From positions 554,211 through 618,210 of the forward strand of contig GG745331.1 in NCBI GenBank assembly GCA_000151295.1: 64,000 bases of DNA, given 5' to 3'. Both the position numbers and the translations under genes were made by a program. Below, piece by piece: positions 1 to 11,402 of this stretch (positions are counted from its first letter, which is position 1; each line of letters starts with the position of its first letter). The notes below the pieces were generated by a model that searched no databases, was not told the origin of the DNA, and was given only the letters and a program-made list of their open reading frames with translations. This stretch comes from Allomyces macrogynus ATCC 38327 (lineage: Eukaryota > Blastocladiomycota > Blastocladiomycetes > Blastocladiales > Blastocladiaceae).

Positions 1-1
1 C

Positions 2-592
2 CGGTTGCGTGAACGCCGCCGGCAAGTGAAACGGTCGCTCAAGGCCGACCGGATGGCGGCCTTGTCGCTGGCTGCCGGTGGGGTGGACGTGCACGGCATG
101 GACCGCGATATGCAGGGCGTCGTTGATACGGGGTCGGGTGCGGAGACGCCGATTGGGCCGACGATTTCGATTGTTGCCGAGCCCGGGTCGACGGTCGCGG
201 GGGGTGCAAGAGTATCGAGCGCGACGGGCGGGCTCGCGGCCGCGTCAAGTCGGTCGGCGCTCGCGCGCGCGCCAAGTACGGTTGTGCTTGGGTCGGCGGC
301 GGCGTCGGCGTTGCGGCTCGCGCGCGACGAGCGGATTTCGCGGGCGTTTGAGGACGACATGGGGACGGCCAAGGGTGACGGGGATGACGACGAGGATGAG
401 GAAGAGGACGACGAGGAGGAGGAGGGCGACGCCGACGATGGCGAATTTAGCTTGAGCTACGCGCTTGCGGCCATGTCGGCGGTGTCGCGCGCGCCAAGCG
501 GCAACGTGGCCGCCGACAAGTCGCCGCTGCAAAAGAACTCGGCACTCAAGATCATGCAGAGCATGTTCCAAAACATTCACAACCGGCACTGA
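2..592 (+). CDS. 3' end of an acidic, low-complexity protein of unknown function (partial)
   Basis: The frame is open from the left edge of the window to a TGA at 590-592, so only the last 196 or so codons are present and the true start lies outside. The visible part begins with a basic stretch (RERRRQVKRSLKADRM), continues with Ala/Ser/Gly-rich sequence, then an Asp/Glu run (about residues 125-145) and ends with a short amphipathic tail (ALKIMQSMFQNIHNRH). No catalytic motif is visible and I do not recognise the family. The codon pattern, with G or C in third positions, matches the neighbouring real genes. A regulatory or nuclear protein is possible, but that is a guess. Confidence 0.5.
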   Translation, partial: RLRERRRQVKRSLKADRMAALSLAAGGVDVHGMDRDMQGVVDTGSGAETPIGPTISIVAEPGSTVAGGARVSSATGGLAAASSRSALARAPSTVVLGSAAASALRLARDERISRAFEDDMGTAKGDGDDDEDEEEDDEEEEGDADDGEFSLSYALAAMSAVSRAPSGNVAADKSPLQKNSALKIMQSMFQNIHNRH

Positions 593-2041
593 TGTTTTCT
601 TGGCGAGGGAGCGGATGGGACTGAGTGTGAATGCAGAGCGGGTTGGACGTTGTTCAAATCGTCATACCTATCTCGTTTCTTTGTGCTTTCTGTCAGGCTA
701 TGAATATTACAGATGAATACGGCCAACCGCGACCAAATACATATTTCATCAAACACTCCCGCCACCGCCCACCAACCCCACCGACTATCCTCACCCCCAA
801 TCCCAACCAGCGCCGCCATCAAGGGTCGGTTGGTGCTTCGAGATTATCTCGAATCTATGGGTAAGGCCCTCGCGTCCCCGGTCCCAGCTGCATCGCATGA
901 GTAGCACGTTGTTCAATCATTGCAAGCTGTACCATTTCTCGACCCGCAGCACGGCGTTGACTCGTACGTCATTGAATATTGCACCGACGGCGTGACGCAT
1001 CGGCGTTGGTGGCTCGTGGTGTGGTCCCCAAGTTTCTTGGACTTACGGGCGTGCTTGGCCTATGCGACGGATCCCATCCTGCAAGCCATCACCAAAAAGT
1101 TCTTTACCATTGCGGCGACCGCCAATGCCGCTGCTTCTGCTGCCGCTGCCGCTGCAGCCACCATGCCCAAGTCGACGTGCTCTGCAATTGTCGCGATCCC
1201 ACTGCAGTGTTGGTCGGGACGACCCTACGACTGTGCAAGACTTGGGCTGCTTCGCGCGAAGCAGTCTTCCGCGGTGCGGGCACACATCCGACAGGAATGG
1301 CAGGTCGTGGCGGTGCGGTTGGTGGTGCGAGATGCTGTGTTGCAACAGCGCGGCCGCGCGTTCGCGTCCGAGCCCCACGCCGTGCGAGCCATTCATATTG
1401 GATATTGTCCTTCCCGCTGTTGACCGTTGTCCGACTCGCCCGTGTTCGACGTCCAGTAAATCGGCCGCGCATCATACTCAATACAGAAAACTGAATTAAA
1501 CAAACTTCAAGCATGATCCTCACATCTCGACCCCTCCCCCTCTTTCTCCTCTCTTGCCCACTCGTGGAACTCGAGGTTTACGGCAGCGAGGGAGGAGAGA
1601 GAACATCGTGTCAGGGGCGCTGGTACCGTCCCTGATTGCGTGAGGCAATGCGCCAACAACGGTCAGGGAGAGCAGTGGTTGATGGGCCTTTTTGTTTTGC
1701 TTTCTTGCGATCAAAGATTTGATTCAGAGCGCAATGGATAATGTCGGAATGCCGGGTACGCGTACCATGCATAATCTGGCCGCGAACCGGCTTGCTGTTT
1801 GTACTCTTTTGGTTTGGTACAGAGCTATGTAGGCCGTGTTGTTTTGGACGATACTTGAACCGCCGCCTCCCCTTTCTGTTCCTTTCATGTCGTCGTGGGC
1901 GGCCACGTTCCGTCAGGCAATGTGCGCACCAGGATATCTTCGTTGTCAAGAAATCGTGGACGACTCCCAGCATCTCTCGCAAAACCGATTTGATCTGTTT
2001 ATCAAGCAAAACTGGCACGCTTCTCCACATTCTCCACCACT
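593..2041. other. Intergenic, about 1.45 kb, no supported gene
   Basis: Lies between the 3' end of the partial gene on the left and the 3' end of the large reverse-strand gene on the right, so it should hold two convergent 3' ends. Several overlapping open frames exist on both strands, but none shows a recognisable motif. A short CTGCCG-type repeat lies near 1128-1160. Nothing else can be supported. Confidence 0.5.
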
Positions 2042-5000
2042 CTACTCTGGCCCTTGCGCGGCAGCCGCGCTCCCGCAACTCTGCGCCGCCGCCGCAGCAC
2101 TTGGACCACCGCGAATCATGCCCATGGCCGCGGCCGTCCACGACATTTTCCGCGCCCAGTCGTCGGACCCCATGCTGCGGTGCTGCGTCGGCGTGTGCGG
2201 CGGCGAACGCACGCTCGGCGATGACAACACCGCGCTTGATCGCGGACCCGACGGGGAAGTCGCACGCCTCAAGACCCCACCAAACGCCGACGAGACGCGT
2301 GACGACAGTGAAGCCGGTGACGGGAGGGGTTCGTCGGTCATGGGCCGCATAATCGGGTCACCGTTCATGGGCGTTGGCGGTGCCGGCATCGACGCGGACC
2401 GCCGTTGCCGAATATCAGCGTTCGGTGGGAACTCAGCCGCATCAACAAACTCGTCGTCGTCCTCGTCCGGTCGCGCGGGTGGAGCCGGACCCTGGTCGTC
2501 GAGACCGGCCGGGTCGGCAGCGGGAGCCGTCGGTGGACCGCGATGGTGATGACCCGCGGGCTCGTCTTGAAGCGCCATAAACGACAGCGCATCCGACACG
2601 TCCGTCACAGCTGACGGCCGCCGTGCCCAGTCACCATCGTCGTCGTGCCCGCGCTCCGTCGATTTGGTGCTTTTCACCGACTTGGTGCTCTTGTCGCTTT
2701 CCTTGGGCGGCTCGTCCTCTTTGTCGCCGCCGCCCGTCAAGACTATCAGCGACGTACGACGCGCGCCCGTTGGCGTGGGTCCTGGTGGCGGCGACGGCGG
2801 GACGAGCGAAATGTTAGGCACGGCAAGCGACAAAACGGCACCTGTACTGCTCGCTGCAGCGTTGCCCGACAATGGCCCATGCCCACTCCCACTGTGCCGC
2901 GACATGACGGGCGTTGTGACTTCGCCGTTGCTTCCGGCAATGCTAGACGCCGCGCCAGCCCCACCTGGAATCGGCACCGACACGGGCAAGACGGGCCCAG
3001 CCATGGACACGGGTCGTGGTCCGTCGCCGCGCCGCGCCAACGTCGCCGCGGCCCCGGGCCCTGCCGCCGGTTGCCCGAGCAAACCACGCGGGAGCGAGAA
3101 GACGTTGCCCTCGAGCTGCCGCTGGTCCTGCGTGGCGCGAATCTTGGCCGAGAGCGCGAGCACAAAACTGTGCCGCGTCTTTTCGTCGAGGAAGAGGAAC
3201 GTGTAGACCGATGGCAACGTCGTGTTCGGATCCACTTGGTGCTTGTTGATGAGTGTCGACGAGTGCGACGAGAGCGACCCGTTGGCAATCTCGATCCGGC
3301 ATGCGAGGTTGCGCGATGACGACGAGGACGAGGAAGATGCGGATGGGTCGTCGCCAACCTTGATGTCGGCCAGGTCAATTAGCCGATTGAACTTGTACTT
3401 TTTCTTGTGCAGCTTGGCGAGCAAGAGCAAGTCGCTCATGAGCACGAGCCGGTACGTCGGCTTGATGGCCGCGATCCCCGACACGGCCGACGCCAGGGAC
3501 GCAGCGAGCGACGAAGACGCGTCGCCCACATCGGCCTCCATGATCACGCGGCGCGAGTACTTGATGACCGTCGCCGGGCACCCTTCCATTTGGTTGAACA
3601 TGGAAAAGATGCGCGTCATTTCCTCTTCCTGCTGCTTGACCAAGTTGACCTGCGCCGCCATTTCGTTCATCAAATCGAGCGCGACCGACAAGTCCTCGTA
3701 GTCCGGGTGGTCGAGCGGCGTGTGCTTGCGCACGTCCTTGATCAGCAGCGGGTACCGCGTCGCGCGCTGAATCGGCAAAATCAAGAAGTCCTGAATCTGC
3801 TGCCGGTGCGTCTCCTTGGCGTGCTTGCACCGCTCATTGAACGCGCGGAACTCGAGGTTCGACTGTTCGGCACTGCGCACCATGCTCAGCGCCGTCGAGT
3901 AATTGTCGACAAATTTGAGGAAGACGCTGAAATCGTCGCGGTGCGCGAGAAAGACGGGGGCCAAGTGCGTCGTGTCGTCCCAATTGGCCACGACTTGCTC
4001 AAGCTCGGCCGCAAACGTGCGCGAAAACTGCAGCAGCGCCGGGATCCCCGTGAAGACGATGCGCGTAAACACGTCCGAGCAAATCTTTTGCTCGGCGATC
4101 GGCGTGCGGATATGGTCCCAGAGCACACCGAGCAATTCGCAGTACGACTTTTCCGTCTCGTAGACTTCGTGCGCAATGTACCCGCGCAGTTCCATGTTGC
4201 GCCGCCGTTTCTCGTCCGACTCGGACATAGGCGTGAGTGGCACCGTCGATGCCGCTGAGGGTGGTGGCGTAATTGGTTGTGGCGACGCGGTCCCACCCGA
4301 GTGCAAGTCCGACATGGAAATGGCGCTGTCGAGCACGGGCGAGGAAGGGGTATAGGGCGACGGCGGCCGACCACCCGCCGCATGACCCTCTTCGGAAATC
4401 GCGTCGAGTTTCGGGGACACGGCCGACCCACCGCCTCCGCCGCCGTACCCGACGCTGCTCCCGGAATTTGACGTTATGCTCAAGCCCGAGTCGTGGCTCT
4501 GCGACAATGCCGGCGATGGGTGCGGTTGGAGCTGCTGTTGCTGCATTTGCTGCGGGTCGTACGGCGATGGCGCCGGCGCCCAGCTCGAATGCCGTGCCCC
4601 GCCCGCCATGTCCATGGGCACGTACGCGGGCCCACCGGGCGTCGACGACTGCCGTCTCAGCGACGAGTACCGCTTGCTGACCATGGCCGGCTGCACCATG
4701 CGGTAGGCCGGGTTCGTGGCCAGGTTACCGTTGGCCATCATAATCTGCGTCTCCGATCGCGGCCGGCGCAGCGATGGCGCACGCCCGCCAACGAGCACTT
4801 GCTGCCGGTGCGCGAGCGACGACTGCCGTTGCGATCCGTACGGCGCCGGTCCCGGCAACGACGCAGCAGTGCCCGCGGGCGACGGTGGAGGGACGGCCCA
4901 ATTATAGTACCCGCCCTGCTGTTGTTGCTGCTGCTGGTGCTGCTTCTGCGCGGCGGCCTGCTGTTGCTGCTGCTGCTGCTGGTAGGCAGATGGTGGCACG

Positions 5001-7165
5001 AGCATCGAGTGCCGGTGCATGAGCACGGCGGCCCCCTGCGCCGACCCTCGCCCGTACTGCGCGGCCGCCGCGAGCGCCGTCGACGCCGAGTAATACCCAC
5101 CCTGCTGCTGCTGCTGCTGTTGCTGCTGCGCCTGCTGCTGCGAGGTCGGTCGCATCGCGTAGACGGGCGACGTCTGCTGCGCGCGCTGTGGCGAGACCCC
5201 GTACTGCGCGCGCTGCTGTGGGGCGATGACGCCCGGCGGGTACTGCGGCTGCGGCGCCTGGATCATCATCTGCTGGTAGGCCGGCGACGGCGGGGACATG
5301 TGCGGCTGTTGCTGCTGTTGCTGCTGCGCGGCGAGTGGCGACGACGCGACACGGCCCATGTAGGGTGATGGCGGTCCTTGTGCCGCATACTGCTGCAGCG
5401 ACTGCGGCGAATTCGGTGGAGCCATGGCACCCATCGGCGGTGAGTGGTTGGCCGGTTTCCCGTACGGCGCACCGGGCCTCGGCGACCCGACTTGCTGCTG
5501 TTGCGCGGACGGGAACGGCGATCCGTACGCGACAGTGCCGCGACGCACGATCCCAGCCCCACTGCAGATCGACATGCGGCTCGTGAGTTGCGTCTGCCGC
5601 GCGTTCGCGGCGGACGTCAGGTAAAGCGTGGTGGTCAAGTGCCGCAGTGGTCGCGGTCGGAAAAACGCGTCCTCTTTCTTGGTCGGTTCCATGGCCGAGT
5701 AGACGAGCTGGTCCGGGTCCTCGTCGTCGGTGACCGAGAGCAGGTAGTAGATGCGTGGGTACTCGAAAAGTGAGCAGGCGACGAGGAACCGGTTGTTGAG
5801 CAGGAACAGTTGTTCAGATTGCGGGATCGCGTCAAAGAACTTGATGGTCAAAATATCGTTCTTGAACTCGAGCGCGTAGACGTCGCCAAAGATGGACTGC
5901 GCGAGGATCATGGCGCCACCGCCGGTGCCCGTGCCCTTGGCCCCGCCTGATGCGGCGGATCCGGGCGATGGTGGTGGTTGTAGCTGCTGCGGTTGCTGTT
6001 GCTGCTGGTTCTGGTTGAGAGACCGAACACTGTCGCCGCTGCTGCCCACGGGCGCCGCGAGCAGAACCGTCGTGTAGGAGACGAGGTAGAGGTCCGGCTC
6101 GAGCCCGAGCGACGGGTGTCGCGGAATCGGGACCACTTGCGGCGAGCGTCGTTCGTGCGTCCAGACGACCTGGTTGCGCGAGCACACCAAAACACCACCG
6201 GGCCCACCGTGATCGCCAGGTACGGGCACAACCATATTGGCGGACCGATCGACGGGCACGTCCCAGCGGCGCACGGCCTGGTTCTGTTCGAGGTCGAGTT
6301 CAAAGTAGACGAGCCGCTTGGCACCGGTCATGATGGCCTCCTCGCGGGAGGCCGTGGCCGCAGCCGCAGTTTCGGCCATGGGCGCGTCTTGCGGGTGCGG
6401 GCGGTAGGCTTCGAGGCAGGCGAACACGGGGTTGCGCCAGGTCATTTCGACCGACACGATCGAGTAGAGGACCGAGTGCGGCAGCGCATCGACCATCGGC
6501 AACGCGACGGAGAGTTTAGTTTCGACGGGGTCGACGAGGATGTAGACGATCTTGCAGTCCTCGACGTTACCTGTACATCGTCCATTGCGCACGCCGGACA
6601 GGGTCAGTACGATGGAAGTGTCGATGACGGTTAAGATGTGCGAATAAGACGGACCAATGATCACGCATCGCGACCTCCAATCGGCCGTCATGTTGCGGCC
6701 CCACAGTAGCCACGGGTGGTGCGTGAATTGGTACCGCTCCATGTCGAGCTGCTCGAACGTGACGGTGGCGGGCATGTACTCGAGGATGAGAATGGTGCCT
6801 CCCTCGAGCGCCGCGAGAATGTAATCTGTTCGTGGTTGGCCGGGCAAGAGCGTGAGCGCACCGACTTTGGATCACTGCAGCGAGTTGTTGCTCGAATGAA
6901 TACCCTTGGAGGCCCTGCCGACGCGCAGGCGCTCGATGCCGTGGATGTTGGACCCGAGAAAGCATTCGGCAATCTTGATGAGCGTAAACGAATGCGGGTC
7001 GATTTGGTAGAGCTGAATGTTGGCGGCGCCATTGGTGGTGAGCAGCAGCGCGCCCCACTGTGACCCGGCAAAGTGGCCCGTGACGGCGCGGCGCTGCACG
7101 ACGGGGATTGTGAGCGGCGGCGCGCCCGACGCGTCGGGCGAGTCAGGCAAGGATGCGGGCGCCAT
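2042..7165 (-). CDS. SF3B3/RSE1-like N-terminal region fused to a RhoGEF (DH-PH) module
   Basis: Predicted exons are 7165-6904 and 6864-2042, joined over a 39-nt GT-AG intron that removes an in-frame TGA. The sum is 1695 codons (1694 aa). Residues from about 15 to 490 follow the N-terminal beta-propeller of splicing factor SF3B3/RSE1: compare TDYILAALEGGTILILEY, VFACLEAY, GGPGGVLVCSRN, KFFDAIPQ and FFRPRPLRHL with the corresponding human motifs. The C-terminal CPSF-A part of RSE1 is missing. A Gln/Pro/Ser-rich linker of about 480 residues follows. Next come a Dbl-homology domain (about 977-1168; EVYETEKSYCELL, then ILPIQRATRYPLLIKDV) and a PH-like domain (about 1180-1330; YRLVLMSDLLLLAK). The tail is disordered. 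The DH-PH unit should exchange nucleotide on a Rho-family GTPase; the propeller is probably a protein-binding platform. The frame is open across the junction, so the fusion is in the DNA. Expression as one protein is inferred. Confidence 0.8.
4910..5335 (-). repeat. CAG/CTG triplet tracts encoding polyglutamine
   Basis: Within the linker of the RhoGEF fusion gene, three clusters of CTG units on the plus strand (about 4915-4982, 5101-5155 and 5307-5330) encode Gln runs of up to about eight residues. They are separated by Ala, His and Pro-rich sequence. Such tracts are length-variable by slippage and typical of disordered linkers. Confidence 0.8.
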
Positions 7166-8561
7166 TGCGCGTCGTATCGGTCGGGTATTGATCGTGGTGC
7201 TGGCGTGACGTCTTGGTCGATGGTCGATGATCCGTTGCCGATGCGTGACGTTGCTGCGACACGATCGCGCTCGGCGGCGGTTGGCGTCTCGCACGCGAGT
7301 GGATCACGGCGCAGCGAGTGCGGTAGGTTGCTCGTGCAGCGGAGCGCTCGTCGTCGAGCTCTAGTCGTTGGCAGCGCGCGCGTGCCGGCTGCGTCGCGTC
7401 GTGGATCGTGGCGGCGGTGGTGGTCGCAGAGGTCGTGCGTGCAAGTCGTGCCAGGCGGCCAGGCAGCGGCTGCCTCGGCGTGCTTGGCGGCGGCGCGCTT
7501 GGCTGAGCGCAGGCGGTTGCCCTCACCGGCCGCGCCACTTCACGCGTTTGTCACGCCAAACGCCGCGAGATGCGAGACTCCTTCGCCTCTTGCATTCAAC
7601 GCACCTCCACGCGGGACGAAGCCCGCCGCGCGTCGCTGCGCACCCCACACCGACGCGCTCGCCTCGCCTCGCCTCATCGTGGCCGTCACGCGAGTTCGCT
7701 TCCGCGTTGAGGACGCGCTTCCTCTTGACGTACCGTGACCAAATGGGGCAAACGTGGATTCAACCTTGCCGTCGTCGCAAAATCGATAGCGCACCATGGC
7801 GCACGTTGCCCCACCCGCGCAATCCTCGCGCACGGGCTCAAAAGCGTCCATGGTCTCCCACCGGAAATTGTTCGCACAAGTCACGTCGAACCCTTCTGTA
7901 ATTTCGCGTCTCCATTTTGTTCGCGCTCTCGTTTCTGCGCGGTTTTTCCTACGCTCGGGCGAAAGATGCGCCTTCGTGCGCCACATTGGTTTCTCGGGCG
8001 CAACCCTGTTTTTCCGCCTCGCCCGGCCACCATGCGCCGACGCCACATCGCCCGGTCCTGGCGCTCCGAAGATCCAGTGCTCGAGGGGACCGGTCAGCCT
8101 TGGCAAAAATTTGAAAAGCTCCAGCGCGATACCCATTGGACCGGCGTCGATTTGCGTCAGGACCTTGTGGGCAGCGCCGACGATGGCGCGCGCGACGCAC
8201 ATCCTCGTCCAACGCATTTTGGCCTCGTGGCGCCAGCGTGCGCAACTCGCGACGCTGTTTGGCCGCGCGAGCGAAGCACCACCGTCCTTTGGCCTCGCTC
8301 CCATTCTTGTCGTCGACAAGCACAAGCCGGACTCGGCGCCGTTAATATATGGGCGGAACTAGAACTCACGCCGCTCAGCCTCGATCCGATGACCACTGAA
8401 CCGACCCTGACGCGTCATTCGATCTCGACATCGGCTGTCTATGAACGCTGGCATAGACCTCATAGACTGCATAGCCGCGCCGTGAGTTGACCTCACCCGC
8501 ACCCTCGCCTTCTCCACACGCTCGATGCGTCGTGCACCTTCTCCACCCCCAAATCGTCAAC
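7166..8561. other. Divergent promoter region between the RhoGEF fusion and the mucin-like gene; doubtful frames inside
   Basis: The two flanking genes diverge, so both promoters should be here. Long frames are open on both strands between 7540 and 8490 (261 aa reverse, 251 aa forward). The reverse frame has a Cys-containing stretch (FDVTCANNFRWETMDAF) that could be a real exon, but no start context, homology or splice structure supports it. An AT-rich TTAATATATG at about 8341-8350 is a TATA-like candidate some 210 nt before the mucin ATG. Confidence 0.35.
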
Positions 8562-9632
8562 ATGGTCAAGATCACCATCAAGGCTCTCCTCGCCCTTACG
8601 GTCGCTACCGTTGCCCTCGCCGCGCCCGTCCCTGCCGCCGAGACGGACCCGTGCATCACGACGATTACGGCGCTCCCGCCGACGGCGACCGCCGCGCCCG
8701 TCACGACGGTCGTTGCGACGCCCGTGGCCACAACGACGGCTGCTGAGCCGTGCGTCACGACTATCACGGCCACGTCGGTGCCCGTTGTCGCGACGACGGT
8801 CCCCGCGACCGAGATCCCCGCCCAGACGGTGCCCGCTGAGACCAAGCCGTGCACGGAGACCATTGTCGCAACGGTCCCGGTCGTTTCCACGACGGTCCCG
8901 GCCACTGAGGTGCCTGCCCAGACAGTGCCCGCGGAGACCAAGCCGTGCACAGAAACGATTGTCGGCACGGTCCCCGTTGTCCCGACGACCGCTCCCGTCG
9001 TGCCCGAATCGCCTGCCAAGACCGAGCCGTGCGTCGAGACGACCATTGCCACGCCGCCGTCGACCCCTGTCGTGCCCGAATCGCCTGTCAAGACTGAGCC
9101 CTGCGTCGAGACGGTGATTGCGACCCCGACACCCGCGGAGCCCGACTGCACCGAGACGGTGATTGTCACGCCGACGCCCGTTGTCCCTGAATCGCCCGCC
9201 GAGACGACGCCCTGCGAGCAGCCCGCCGTCACTTCGACGGTCGATGTGCCCGTCACCTACTCAACGATCAACATCCAGCCGACGACGACGGTCCCGTCCG
9301 ACGAGCTGCCCGTTGCTACGACGCCCGTTGAGCAGCCGAAGAAGCGCAAGTGCCACCGTCGCCGCCGTCACCCGAAGACGACCATTGTCGTTGAGCACCC
9401 GGCCGAGACCTACCCGTCGACCGTGATTGTGACCGAGGTGCCTGTTGCAACAACGCCCGTCGTGATTGCCACGACGACGGTGCCGTCGGCCGAGGAGCCG
9501 ATTGCGACGACGCCCGCCGACGACTCGTATGGTGAGCTCGAGACACCCGAGGAGCCCGTCAAGTCGACGCCCACGGCTGGCTACGGCACGGTTGCACCGA
9601 AGCCGACGCAGACGCCTGCCTACGGCTACTAA
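8562..9632 (+). CDS. Secreted Thr/Pro/Val-rich mucin-like protein
   Basis: The preferred start is the ATG at 8562, because it is followed at once by a clear signal peptide (MVKITIKALLALTVATVALA, cleavage before APVPA). It gives 356 aa. The mature protein is almost entirely Thr, Pro, Val, Ala and Glu with evenly spaced single cysteines. It contains imperfect repeats of the type VPAQTVPAETKPCTETIV and VVPESPAKTEPCVET, which fits a heavily O-glycosylated, possibly disulfide-linked wall or adhesin protein. A basic patch (KKRKCHRRRRH) interrupts the repeats near residue 265, and the C-terminus has two Gly-Tyr motifs (AGYGT, AYGY). Two other small secreted proteins in this window have related signal peptides. 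The precise function is unknown. Confidence 0.8.
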   Translation: MVKITIKALLALTVATVALAAPVPAAETDPCITTITALPPTATAAPVTTVVATPVATTTAAEPCVTTITATSVPVVATTVPATEIPAQTVPAETKPCTETIVATVPVVSTTVPATEVPAQTVPAETKPCTETIVGTVPVVPTTAPVVPESPAKTEPCVETTIATPPSTPVVPESPVKTEPCVETVIATPTPAEPDCTETVIVTPTPVVPESPAETTPCEQPAVTSTVDVPVTYSTINIQPTTTVPSDELPVATTPVEQPKKRKCHRRRRHPKTTIVVEHPAETYPSTVIVTEVPVATTPVVIATTTVPSAEEPIATTPADDSYGELETPEEPVKSTPTAGYGTVAPKPTQTPAYGY

Positions 9633-11402
9633 GTCGATGTGGAGAAGCAGTCTTATAGTTTAACAGGTGACGTCGCAATGCAGTTTTGATATGTTGTGTA
9701 TTTGGTGTTTGTCGGCGTCAGTGGTGCGTCTGCTTTTGGGTTGGTGCTTAAGAGTAAATCGTGTTGTTGCTCAGTGAACAGATGGAGGCTGTGGAACATT
9801 GAGCTGCCACCGTCTGCCATGTTTGGCGGGAACGCTTGGAACAGGTTGGGACCGGTGCTACCAAAGCTCGCCAAGGGTCGTAACACAAACAATGTTTACC
9901 AAGTGGAGAAAGAAGAGAACATTGATTTCAACAACCTCAACAGAGTTCTCCAAGAGCTTGGATGAAATGAGAGGGAAGTGCCTTGCCATGTCGCCAACGT
10001 GATCCGCGTCGCAGTTGTCAACGGATGCCCGTAGGTGTTCCACTTTGCTCCAGGGAAATCTTTTTCCTCGTCATGTTTGTCACGCACGGCAAGAGTGGGT
10101 CAGAACAACTCTGTCAGGCGCGTGCAATCGAGAAATCCAACGCCGGCCAAACTTCTTCGATCAGCTGCTGAAAGGAAACGTGTGACGCCTATCCTTCTCG
10201 TCAGTCGCCGCTTGGATCGGACATGGCTGCTCGAGGTGTGCGACTTTGCCAGCTTTGCAATGGATTGAATGAAGCACGCGCCCTATTTCATGATGACAAC
10301 GACAGAAATGCAGTGATCGAAATAGTTGAACGCGCTGCTTTACCATTGCTTCGCGTGAGCTCGTCCTCGACGACCGTCGTCGCTCAGAGCAACGTGCAAT
10401 CCGACAACGCTGGTCAAATAGTTGCATTGATCTCGTCCAAAACATGGAGAAATTAAGCCCATCATCGTTTCTCCACCACGTCCTGAGCTTGAGGAGGATG
10501 TAACGATGTCATTTTCGCGTCGGGGTGGAGCCTATGAATGCGATTTTCAGCGCGGGACGACGTGGACCTGGCAGAGTTGGCCTGCTGAGAAGAAAAGATC
10601 AACGCGCAGAGAATGTGATCGAAATGGCTGATTCCATCAAAACATCGTCGCACCTTCAAATGACGCGAACACTTGAGCGTGAACTGCACCGGGCGTCCCG
10701 CTCCCGCCCCACGCCCCACGCCCTCTCCCGCAACCACAACCCGCGAGAGCACTGGTTCCGGTCGTGGCGGCAGGTGTCGATCAGAGTTGGCGCTATCACT
10801 GGCCGTTGGCCCTTCACGGACCAGCGACTCGTCAAGGGTCGCAAAGAGACCAATAACGGGTGGGGAAGGTAAGAAACATGGTTTATTTCATGATCGTTTT
10901 CTTTAGACTCGAAAAACCGAAAGCCATCGATTGCAGCGACTGGTTGATCCGTGCTGCAAACGTGAACATTCGCACAACAGATTCTCGAATTCGTTGCAGC
11001 CTCCATCAACCGTTCTTGCGTTCCTTGTGGGAAATGTTCAAGAAGCAAAAGCCGCCGGGCACGCACGATCCAGTAACGCAAATGCAGGCCAGATCATCGT
11101 CAAGTCTGGTGTTTTCGAGTTGAAAGGCAACAAAACGAGCCTCTCCTCACTTGCTCAAACCAATTTTTGGACTGTAAAGTCAGCGGGAAGGGAATATCTA
11201 CAAGCGCTTCGTTTGAGCGAGCGACATGGTTTGCAGAATGTCAGCCATCCCTTCCTGACCGCTGTAGTTTGTCCGCGTTGTTACTAAATCAATGCATGAG
11301 AAATCCATCGCCAATATATTCTCTACCGACACTACTGGTTGTGGTATTCTATGTGCGCGCCCGCTCCTGGCAGCGCGCCATTCTACCCTCACACCATTCT
11401 CA
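9633..11402. other. Intergenic, about 1.77 kb, no supported gene
   Basis: Separates the 3' end of the mucin-like gene from the 3' end of the telobox-Myb gene. It is lower in GC than the flanking genes. Short frames exist (for example 77 aa at 10223-10456), but none has a domain signature or a convincing start. Nothing else seen. Confidence 0.5.

Noticed and set aside
7540..8490. Overlapping long frames on both strands upstream of the mucin-like gene
   Set aside because: Both strands are open at once, with no domain, splice structure or start context. Mentioned only in the intergenic entry.
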